A stretch of 13,068 nt of DNA, from NCBI GenBank assembly GCA_934635385.1, contig CAKTZI010000073.1, forward strand, positions 1 to 13,068, written 5' to 3'. The notes below the pieces were generated by a model. The model was not told where the DNA came from. It saw only the letters and a list, made by a program, of their open reading frames with translations, and ran no database searches. A program made the translations under genes and the position numbers. Of this stretch, positions 7,188 through 13,057 are shown piece by piece (the first letter of the stretch is position 1; every line of letters begins with the position of its first letter). The stretch comes from an uncultured Kiritimatiellota bacterium (GTDB lineage: Bacteria; Verrucomicrobiota; Kiritimatiellia; RFP12; UBA1067).

Positions 7188-9163
7188 GAACATTGTGCGG
7201 AATTCTTGTCGGCGTCGTGGCCGCGCTGTGCGGCACGGCGGTGGCGGCGGAGGCCGCCGCGTCCCCGGCGGATCTCGTCGACACGCGGATCGGCGCGCGC
7301 GTCGGGCGCGGCACCTGCCTGCTGGGGCCGTGCATCCCGCACGGCAGCGTCCATCCGGGCCCGGACACGGTGTGGCCGTCGCCCGGGCGGAAGTTCCCGC
7401 CGCCGAACGGGTTCGGACATGGAGACAGGGTCGCCGGCTTCTCGCAGCTCCATGCGCAGGGGACGGGCGGCGTGCCGTCGTACGGGCTTTTCCGCGTGGT
7501 CTTCGGCGCGCCCTCGGACATGGAGATCCTGGAGGCGCGTCCCTACCGCTTCCGCGCGCGGCTCGCCGGCCTGGGGACGGACGTCGCCGTGGCGGCGACG
7601 GCGAACGGGGCGATCTACGCCTACACGAAGGGCGACCCGACGATCGACTTCCGCTGCAAGATCGGCCGCGCCGTCGCAACCTCGAACGCCTGGATGCGGG
7701 CCGAGGGCGATGCGCTGTTCGGCGGCGGCACGTATTTCGGGAACTGGAACCCCGCGCCGTACGACTGCTGGTTCTACGCGACGAAGGGCAGCGGCGAGCT
7801 GCGCATCGCCGTCTCGTTCGCGTCGGTCGACGAGGCGCGGCGCTTCCATGACGCGGAGCTGCGCGGGCGGACGCTGGACGAGATCGCCGCAGCGGCGCGC
7901 GACGACTGGAACCGGCGGCTGTCGGCCGTCGCCCTGCCGGACTCGGACGCGGCGGCGCGGACGCGCCTCTACACGCACCTCTTCCACGCGTTCGTCCAGC
8001 CGCGGTGGCGGAACGGGACGTGGGATGACCACTACACGGTCTGGGACACGTGGAAGACGCTGTTTCCGCTGATGGCGCTCGTGGAGCCGGAGACGGTGGC
8101 GGGCGTCGTGAACTCGTTCGCCGAGCGGCTGGCGCGCGGCGGACGGTGCGAGGTGGCGTTCACGCAGGGGAAGGAGATGCGCACGGGACAGGGCGGGAAC
8201 GACGTGGACAACGTGATCGCCGACGCGGCGGCCAAGGGCATCCCCGGCATCGACTGGGACGGGGCGTGGCGCGTGCTGGCGGCGCACGCGGAGGACCGGA
8301 CGCCCGGCTACCGCGAGAGGGGCTACGTGGCGTCCGACGTCCCGCACGACTACTGCTGGCGGCTCCGCTCCGGCAGCGCGACGCTGGCGTTCGCCTACAA
8401 CGACTGGTGCGCGTCGCAGGTCGCCGCGAAGCTCGGCAAGGCCGACGCGGCGGAACGGCTGCTGCGGCGGAGCGGAAGCTGGACGAACGTCTGGGACGCC
8501 GCGCTGACGGACGCGCCCTCCGGCTTTGCCGGCTTCGTGCGCGGACGCCGCGCCGACGGCTCGTTCGGGGCGCGGGTCGCGTGGCCGCCCGCCGAGGAGC
8601 CCGCCGACCCGCGCCGGGGCTACAACGGCTCGTTCTACGAGGGCACCTGCTGGGAGTACTCGTTCAACGCCTGGCATGACCTGCCGCGCCTGATGGCGCT
8701 CTGCGGCGGGCGCGAGGCGTTCGTGCGGCGGCTGGAGTACGCGCTGGAGAGCGGGCTGATCGACTTCGGCAACGAGCCGTCGTTCTACACGCCGTTCCTG
8801 TTCGCGTTCGCGGGGCGGCACGACCTGACGGCGAAATGGTCCGCGCGGATGCGGGCGGCGTTTCCACCCGACGGCACGCCGGGGGACGACGACTCGGGCG
8901 CGATGGGGTCGCTGTACGTGTTCCTGTCGATGGGGCTGATGCCGATCGCCGAGACGGATCTCTACGTGCTGTCCGTTCCGGGCGAGCCGCACGTCGTCCT
9001 GAACCTGCCGGGCGCGAGGCGGCCCCTGCGCATCCGGAGCGGGGGCGACGTGGGCAAGGGGGTGCGCCGCGTGACGCTCGACGGGCGCCCGGTGGAGAGC
9101 CGCCTGCTCCGCCATGCGGAGCTTATGGACGGCGGCGAACTGGTCTTCGCCGGGGACGACTGA
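7184..9163 (+). CDS. GH92 family alpha-mannosidase-like exo-glycosidase
   Basis: Likely exported, calcium-dependent inverting exo-alpha-mannosidase of family GH92, acting on mannose ends of N-glycans or mannans. Seen: a signal peptide (hydrophobic 7-22, AVAA before EAAA); the N-terminal domain signature PADLVDTRIG, IPHGSVHPGPDT and GFSQLHAQGTGG; then the catalytic-domain blocks YTVWDTWKTLFP, GGNDVDNVIADA (337-348), EGTCWEYSFNAWHD (from Glu486), GNEPSFYTPF (529-538) and GDDDSGAMGSLYVF (from 567). From memory of the family, the catalytic acid is a conserved Glu in the EG..W.Y block and the base an Asp in the DDxG block; both blocks are present. At 659 residues it is shorter than typical members of about 700-760, with a compact N-terminal part. 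ATG 7184 overlaps the preceding stop as ATGA, with Shine-Dalgarno GGGAGAG at 7173-7179. It is the last gene of the operon; no terminator was seen. Confidence 0.92.
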   Translation: MRTLCGILVGVVAALCGTAVAAEAAASPADLVDTRIGARVGRGTCLLGPCIPHGSVHPGPDTVWPSPGRKFPPPNGFGHGDRVAGFSQLHAQGTGGVPSYGLFRVVFGAPSDMEILEARPYRFRARLAGLGTDVAVAATANGAIYAYTKGDPTIDFRCKIGRAVATSNAWMRAEGDALFGGGTYFGNWNPAPYDCWFYATKGSGELRIAVSFASVDEARRFHDAELRGRTLDEIAAAARDDWNRRLSAVALPDSDAAARTRLYTHLFHAFVQPRWRNGTWDDHYTVWDTWKTLFPLMALVEPETVAGVVNSFAERLARGGRCEVAFTQGKEMRTGQGGNDVDNVIADAAAKGIPGIDWDGAWRVLAAHAEDRTPGYRERGYVASDVPHDYCWRLRSGSATLAFAYNDWCASQVAAKLGKADAAERLLRRSGSWTNVWDAALTDAPSGFAGFVRGRRADGSFGARVAWPPAEEPADPRRGYNGSFYEGTCWEYSFNAWHDLPRLMALCGGREAFVRRLEYALESGLIDFGNEPSFYTPFLFAFAGRHDLTAKWSARMRAAFPPDGTPGDDDSGAMGSLYVFLSMGLMPIAETDLYVLSVPGEPHVVLNLPGARRPLRIRSGGDVGKGVRRVTLDGRPVESRLLRHAELMDGGELVFAGDD

Positions 9164-9187
9164 CCGGGATTGAATTCAGAGGGGCAG

Positions 9188-9212
9188 CGTGGGGACAGGC
9201 CCCCGTTCGGTG
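9188..9212 (+). repeat. REP half-copy identical to 1514-1538
   Basis: These 25 bases, GGGGACAGGCCCC (9191-9203) with its left flank and the loop CGTTCGGT, are identical to 1514-1538. The right arm present at 1538-1550 is missing, replaced by GCGGAAAATTCTG. It lies 24 bases after the GH92 stop codon. Confidence 0.9.
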
Positions 9213-9271
9213 CGGAAAATTCTGAGGCGAGGATGATGCGGTCGTGTTCTCCGTGCCCGACGATTTTTTGC

Positions 9272-9277
9272 TATAAT
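9272..9277 (+). promoter_or_regulatory. -10 element for the 9286 gene, probably leaderless
   Basis: A perfect TATAAT lies nine bases before the ATG at 9286, in an AT-rich pocket after CGATTTTTTGC. No Shine-Dalgarno lies between them. The best -35 candidate is weak (TTCTCC, 9247-9252, 19-base spacer). Confidence 0.55.
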
Positions 9278-9285
9278 TCGATGCC

Positions 9286-9415
9286 ATGAATACGTTTGGC
9301 TTGAAACTTGGACGGGCAGTTCTCGTCCTGTCGCTTGGGATTGCGTCTGCGGAGGCGGGCGAGACGGCGGTTCGCCGCGACATTCCGCATGGCCCGGACG
9401 AGGCCCTTGCGGCGG
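9286..9415 (+). repeat. Duplicated signal-peptide module, copy 1
   Basis: This segment aligns without gaps to 10896-11025. The first 102 bases differ at 10 positions (about 90% identity) and the next 30 at about 8, after which similarity ends. The proteins share FGLKLGRAVLVLSLG and GETAVRRDIP. The short AT-rich stretch before each ATG is also loosely similar, so the copied unit may include the promoter. Confidence 0.88.
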
Positions 9416-10899
9416 CGTTTAACGTCACGAATGCGCTGGTCGTCAACGAGGACAACGACCACTACTTCAAGTATCCGTCCGAGCGGATGAACGCGGCCGG
9501 ACTGCGGGCGTACGTCGACCGCCTCGCGCAGGGCCACGTCACGCACGTCTTCTTCTGCGCGTCCGGCCAGCGCGCGAGCTACGCCTCGCGGGCGGTCGAG
9601 CCGATCTGGGCGGGGCTTGCCGAGCCGGATCAGAACGGACGGACGAACAACATCTGGTGCGTCAACGCGAAAAAACTGCATGACGCGGGCATCGACCCCT
9701 ACGCGGTCTGGATCGCGCGCTGCCGCGAGAAGGGCGTCTCGTCCGGCCTGACCTTTCGGATCAACGACGTGCATTACTGCTTCGTGCCGCGCTACTTCCG
9801 CACGTCGCAGTTCTACCGTGACCACCCGGACTGTCGCACGTCAGACAATCCGACCTCGGACGACTGGCTGTCATACACGCTCGACTTCGCGCACGCCGAA
9901 GTGCGGGAACAGGCGCTCGCCGTCATCGCCGAGCAGCTGGATCGCTACGACGTCGACACGTTCGAGCTGGACTGGATGCGGTTTCCGCGTCATCTGCGTC
10001 CGGGACACGAGACCGAGGGCGCGCGCTTCCTCACGGAGGTTGTCGCCCGCACGCGGCGTCTGGCGGACGCGGCGGGTGCGCGCCGGGGGCGCCGCATCGC
10101 GCTGGGCGTGCGTGTGCCGAGCCGTCCCGCCGCCGCACAGGCGCTCGGCCTCGACGTCGCGTCCTGGGTGCGGGAGGGGCTTGTCGATCTCGTTGTCGCG
10201 TCCTGCTTCTTCAGCTCGGCCGACTTCGACATTCCGGTGGCGGACTGGAAGCGTCTGCTCGGCGACCGCGTGGCGTTTCTGCCTGAAATTGCCGAGGGCT
10301 GGTCGGCGGGGCCGGGCCTGTCGCGTCGGTACAACGACTACGCCACGTACCTGGGCGCGGCGGACATTCTGCGGACGCGCGGGGCGGACGGCTTCTATCT
10401 CTTCAACCTGCCGTATGGCCCGGAGCGCGTCTTCGAGTCCGTCTGCCGCGAAGGGCTGGGTGCGGACGCGCTCGTCCGCCACGGGGCGCGCTATCCGGTC
10501 ACGTATCACGACGTCGCAACGCCGTGGCTCGATGCGAACATCCAGTTCCCGTGTACGGTCAGCCCGGAGCGTCCGGCGACGCTGCGTCTGCAGGCCGGGG
10601 ACGGCGTGACGGGGCGCGCCGTGCGCGTGCGGATGGAGGGCGACGCCCTGCCGCCGACGGCGCGCGTGACGCTCAACGGCTGCGTGGGTACGCGCGAAAC
10701 AAACGACCCGAAGCTCGCGCTTCGGGAACAGGACAGGGGCAGCGGCCATGTGGGTGAGCCGGGCGGACATGCGTTCGCGTTCCCCGCCGGCGCCGCCCAC
10801 GCGGGCACGAACGTCTTGACAATCACCTCGCCGCAAACGGCCATCCTGCGCGCCGCAGAGGTCGCGTTCGATAATTTTGTTCTAATTTCAGAACCATGA
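9286..10899 (+). CDS. Secreted TIM-barrel glycoside hydrolase-like protein
   Basis: A 537-residue exported protein, probably a sugar-active enzyme; I do not recognise a defined family. Seen: signal peptide (MNTFGLKLGRAVLVLSLG, cleavage near ASA-EA at 20-24), then a barrel-like domain of about 45-400. It carries acidic and aromatic motifs at expected strand ends: INDVHY (159-164), FELDWMRFPRH (226-236; Glu227 and Asp229 are candidate catalytic residues), FLPEIAEGW (331-339, Glu334) and FYLFNLPYG (370-378). A beta-sandwich-like tail (about 405-537) includes VRVRMEGDALPPTARVTLNG. The ELDWMRFP strand recalls GH10/GH13-like uncharacterised barrel proteins of PVC bacteria. Its first 34 codons nearly match those of the next gene, an esterase, although the proteins are otherwise unrelated. 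It overlaps that gene by four bases (ATGA). No Shine-Dalgarno; a TATAAT sits nine bases upstream. Confidence 0.82.
   Translation: MNTFGLKLGRAVLVLSLGIASAEAGETAVRRDIPHGPDEALAAAFNVTNALVVNEDNDHYFKYPSERMNAAGLRAYVDRLAQGHVTHVFFCASGQRASYASRAVEPIWAGLAEPDQNGRTNNIWCVNAKKLHDAGIDPYAVWIARCREKGVSSGLTFRINDVHYCFVPRYFRTSQFYRDHPDCRTSDNPTSDDWLSYTLDFAHAEVREQALAVIAEQLDRYDVDTFELDWMRFPRHLRPGHETEGARFLTEVVARTRRLADAAGARRGRRIALGVRVPSRPAAAQALGLDVASWVREGLVDLVVASCFFSSADFDIPVADWKRLLGDRVAFLPEIAEGWSAGPGLSRRYNDYATYLGAADILRTRGADGFYLFNLPYGPERVFESVCREGLGADALVRHGARYPVTYHDVATPWLDANIQFPCTVSPERPATLRLQAGDGVTGRAVRVRMEGDALPPTARVTLNGCVGTRETNDPKLALREQDRGSGHVGEPGGHAFAFPAGAAHAGTNVLTITSPQTAILRAAEVAFDNFVLISEP
10881..10886 (+). promoter_or_regulatory. 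Possible internal -10 element for the esterase gene
   Basis: TCTAAT ends ten bases before the ATG at 10896, inside the last codons of the preceding gene. It sits where TATAAT lies relative to the related start at 9286. GATAAT at 10870-10875 is an alternative. No good -35 and no Shine-Dalgarno were found. Translation could instead come from coupling through the ATGA overlap. Confidence 0.35.
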
Positions 10900-11025
10900 A
10901 AGCGTTTGGATTGAAACTTGGAAGGGCGGTTCTCGTCCTGTCGCTGGGAGTGGCGTCTGCGGGGGCGGGCGAGACGGCGGTTCGCCGCGACATTCCGTAT
11001 CTTCCGGACGAAGCTCTTGTGTCGG
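10896..11025 (+). repeat. Duplicated signal-peptide module, copy 2
   Basis: Counterpart of 9286-9415. In this copy the downstream residues (IPYLPDEAL, then AYQRERCRLD) are what esterases of this type normally carry, so this copy is more likely the source and the 9286 copy the recipient. That direction is inference. Confidence 0.85.
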
Positions 11026-11759
11026 CGTCCGCCTACCAGAGGGAACGTTGTCGGCTCGACGTGCGCGTGCCGGTCGGCGTGACGGGATTTCCGACGGTTG
11101 TGTGGTTTCACGGCGGCGGGCTGACGGGCGGCAGCAAGCACTTCATCCGCATTGACGAGGGCATCGCGCAAGTCGCGGCGAACTACCGGCTGCTGCAGAA
11201 GGATGGAAGCGTGACGGGCGACGACTGCATCGACGACGCGACGGCGGCCGTCGCCTGGACGCTGCGGAACGTCGCCACGTTCGGCGGCGACCCGAAGAAG
11301 GTGTACGTGAGCGGCATGTCGGCGGGCGGCTACCTGACGATGATGGTCGGCATGGATCCGTCGCGGCTCGGAAAGTACGGCTTCCGTCCGACTGACCTCG
11401 CGGGCCTCGCGCCAATTTCGGGGCAGGCGACGAAGCACTTCAACGTCCGCGCCTTTGCGGGCGACGTCGATCCGCAGTATCTGCCGAAGATCGACCGCCT
11501 CGCGCCGCTGGCCTACTGCTCGAAGGATCTGCCGCCGATCGTCTCGATCTGCGGCGAGCCGCCGTGGGAGTGGCCCTGCCGTGCGGAGGAGAACCGGCTG
11601 CTCATCGCGTCCTGCGTCGCGCTGGGACATGAAAAGGCGTGGTTCGTGAGCTGTCCGTACGCCGACCACGGACGCGCCCTTACGGCAGGCGTCCCCTATG
11701 TCGAGCTGTTCGTGCAGGGCCGCCTGCCCGACAGCCTGCGCCTCGGCGCGCGGCGATAG
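10896..11759 (+). CDS. Secreted alpha/beta-hydrolase (carboxylesterase, HSL/feruloyl-esterase-like)
   Basis: A 287-residue exported esterase, likely removing acyl or feruloyl-type groups from glycans so that the neighbouring glycosidases can act. Seen: a signal peptide like that of the preceding gene; RRDIPYLPDEAL and AYQRERCRLDV, the usual entry into this hydrolase domain; oxyanion-hole HGGG (72-75); nucleophile elbow GMSAGG with Ser142; and YADHGR with His258. Where relatives usually have a GDRE-like acid loop, this protein has ICGEPPWEWP, so Glu221 may be the acid residue. The length is normal for the fold. ATG 10896 overlaps the upstream stop and has no Shine-Dalgarno, but it is supported by the intact signal peptide and by alignment with the 9286 start. 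The stop TAG (11757-11759) lies inside the first unit of a 22-base tandem repeat. The substrate is not shown by sequence. Confidence 0.88.
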   Translation: MKAFGLKLGRAVLVLSLGVASAGAGETAVRRDIPYLPDEALVSASAYQRERCRLDVRVPVGVTGFPTVVWFHGGGLTGGSKHFIRIDEGIAQVAANYRLLQKDGSVTGDDCIDDATAAVAWTLRNVATFGGDPKKVYVSGMSAGGYLTMMVGMDPSRLGKYGFRPTDLAGLAPISGQATKHFNVRAFAGDVDPQYLPKIDRLAPLAYCSKDLPPIVSICGEPPWEWPCRAEENRLLIASCVALGHEKAWFVSCPYADHGRALTAGVPYVELFVQGRLPDSLRLGARR

Positions 11760-11809
11760 GAATGTTGGGGACAGGCCCTAGGAATGTTAGGGACAGGCCC
11801 CAGGAATGG
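11758..11809 (+). repeat. 22-base tandem repeat carrying REP cores
   Basis: Units at 11758-11779 and 11780-11801 read AGGAATGTT followed by (G/A)GGGACAGGCCC(T/C), and a partial third unit AGGAATGG ends at 11809. Each full unit holds one REP core with a single mismatch (11767-11779 and 11789-11801). The first unit begins within the esterase stop codon. Confidence 0.88.
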
Positions 11810-11866
11810 TGTCAGAAAATAGCTGATTTTCACGAATTTTAGCGAAGATCGGTTTGCCGTGTGCTG

Positions 11867-11911
11867 AACCTTAAGAAATCTTAAGCCAAATCTTAAGGTA
11901 ATCTTAAGGTT
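11867..11911. promoter_or_regulatory. Phased array of four CTTAAG palindromes
   Basis: CTTAAG occurs at 11870, 11880, 11892 and 11903, so starts are 10, 12 and 11 bases apart, close to one helical turn. The outer copies form a perfect inverted repeat, AACCTTAAGA (11867-11876) with TCTTAAGGTT (11902-11911). The array ends 18 bases before the likely -10 of the transposase gene, where an operator or activator site would lie. Confidence 0.6.
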
Positions 11912-11929
11912 TCTTTCCGAAGAATTTGG

Positions 11930-11935
11930 CATACT
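11930..11935 (+). promoter_or_regulatory. Likely -10 element of the transposase gene
   Basis: CATACT, preceded by TTGG, is the best -10 between the CTTAAG array and the gene. No good -35 lies 17 bases upstream (AGGTTT region), which would fit dependence on a factor bound at the CTTAAG array. The resulting leader of about 55 bases contains the hairpin at 11946-11964. Confidence 0.45.
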
Positions 11936-11945
11936 ACCCTCCGTT

Positions 11946-11964
11946 CGGACGGACAGGCCGTCCG
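11946..11964 (+). promoter_or_regulatory. Leader hairpin with REP-type ACAGG loop
   Basis: CGGACGG (11946-11952) and CCGTCCG (11958-11964) form a perfect 7-base-pair stem with loop ACAGG (11953-11957). The REP core GGGGACAGGCCCC folds the same way, a GGGG/CCCC stem around the same ACAGG loop. The hairpin ends 19 bases before the Shine-Dalgarno AAGGAGG (11984-11990) of the transposase, a suitable place for autoregulation by the protein. Confidence 0.6.
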
Positions 11965-11995
11965 GCTGTCAATCCAACAAGACAAGGAGGCGAGA

Positions 11996-12892
11996 ATGGC
12001 ACGGACAAACAGGATCAAGGTCGACGGCGACGCGCACTATCACGTCATGTCGCGAACGAATGGGAAGAGGATGCTCTTCGAGCAGGGCAATACGAAGACG
12101 GCGCTCGTCGACGCGCTCAGGCGCGCGGCGGCGTTCAGCGGCGTCGAGCTCAAGGCCTACGCGGCGATGGACAACCACTTCCACGCCGTCGTGAAGGTCG
12201 TGAAGCCCGACGCGCCCGTGGGCGCGGACGAGCTCCTCCGCCGCGTCGGCGTCCTGAAGGGCGAGCGGGCGAAGGCGGCGCTGGCCCGGAGCTGGGCGGA
12301 ACTGTCCGCCGCGGGGTTCGAGGCGACGCTGAAGGAAGATCAGGACCGGCTGCGCGCGCGGATGAACGACGTGAGCGAGTTCGTGAAGACGTTCAAGGAG
12401 GAGTTCGACCGCGCGTTCAAGCGCGAGCGTGAATACTGCGGCAGCATCTGGTCGGGTCGCTTCACCTCGACTCTGATTGAGGACGGCGCGTACCTCGCGC
12501 GGTGCAAGCGGTACGTCGTCTACAATCCCGTCAGGGCGGGGCTCGTCACGCAGGCGAAGGACTACCCCTGGTGCTGGTGCGAGGACGACGGGCCGTTCTT
12601 CGCGGGGACAGGCCCCGGCGGGGCTGGTGCCGACGGTCAGTGCGAGGATACAGGGAAAGGCGGCTCTGCGGGGCTTGTTCCCACAGGGTGGTGGCTGCGG
12701 CGGGTGGCGCAGCTGGGGGCGGGGAAGGTGTTCGGGAGCGCGGGGTTCGTGCAGCGGACGGCGGCCGCGCTGGGCGACCGGTTCCGGTCGCGAGGCGTCG
12801 GGGCGCACCCGGTCGGCGGAATCGGCTACGCGACGCACGGCTGGCGGCTCGCGAAGGCGGCCGAGGCGAGTGCGCTGGCGGAGGTGGCATGA
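11996..12892 (+). CDS. REP-associated (RAYT, IS200-like Y1) transposase
   Basis: A 298-residue HUH-type transposase of the TnpA_REP group, which cuts and joins single-stranded REP hairpins. Seen: HYHVMSR (14-20), HUH motif DNHFHAVV (59-66, His61 and His63), EFVKTFKEEFDRAFKR (128-143), GSIWSGRFTS (149-158), YVVYNPVRAGLV (173-184) and a C-terminal GGIGYATHGWRLAKA. The start is ATG 11996, five bases after a perfect AAGGAGG. At the spot where many relatives have the catalytic tyrosine in the helix before the GxxW block, I read Phe137, so activity is uncertain; Tyr147, Tyr173 and Tyr176 are nearby alternatives. About residues 203-230 are encoded by a REP element inserted in frame between the core domain and the conserved tail. 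REP copies flank the gene on both sides in opposite orientation, the usual RAYT arrangement. There is no DDE domain or separate insertion sequence. Confidence 0.9.
   Translation: MARTNRIKVDGDAHYHVMSRTNGKRMLFEQGNTKTALVDALRRAAAFSGVELKAYAAMDNHFHAVVKVVKPDAPVGADELLRRVGVLKGERAKAALARSWAELSAAGFEATLKEDQDRLRARMNDVSEFVKTFKEEFDRAFKREREYCGSIWSGRFTSTLIEDGAYLARCKRYVVYNPVRAGLVTQAKDYPWCWCEDDGPFFAGTGPGGAGADGQCEDTGKGGSAGLVPTGWWLRRVAQLGAGKVFGSAGFVQRTAAALGDRFRSRGVGAHPVGGIGYATHGWRLAKAAEASALAEVA
12604..12682 (+). repeat. REP element inside the transposase coding sequence
   Basis: A perfect GGGGACAGGCCCC lies at 12604-12616, and a degenerate reverse copy, GGGGCTTGTTCCC (two mismatches), at 12670-12682, separated by 53 bases. 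The frame stays open, encoding low-complexity glycine-rich sequence (GTGPGGAGADG) and then GLVPT between recognisable transposase blocks. Confidence 0.8.
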
Positions 12893-12942
12893 CGCTATGT
12901 TGCGGAAAAGGACGTGAAACGGATGGAAAACGAAGTCACGTT

Positions 12943-12955
12943 GGGGCCTGTCCCC
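12943..12955 (-). repeat. REP core in reverse orientation after the transposase
   Basis: A perfect GGGGCCTGTCCCC begins 51 bases after the transposase stop. With the forward-oriented copies at 11767-11801 it brackets the gene in inverted orientation. Confidence 0.9.
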
Positions 12956-13003
12956 AGGGACGCTACTTGCAGACCCCACCACTCCAACCCAACCAATAGG
13001 GTC

Positions 13004-13057
13004 TTGTCTAATCGGAATATGATACACTACGCATCTGTTCTCCCGGCATAGTGCCGG
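13004..13057 (+). promoter_or_regulatory. Possible promoter and hairpin at the window edge
   Basis: TTGTCT (13004-13009) and the overlapping TATGAT (13018-13023) and TACACT (13023-13028) suggest a promoter, although the spacers (8 and 13 bases) are short. The stretch GGAATATGATACACTA resembles GGATATGATATACTA before the ATPase. A hairpin CCGGCA-TAG-TGCCGG (13043-13057) follows, then GGAAAAGGACG, a Shine-Dalgarno-like purine run also found at 12904-12914. The gene it would serve is outside the window. Confidence 0.3.
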
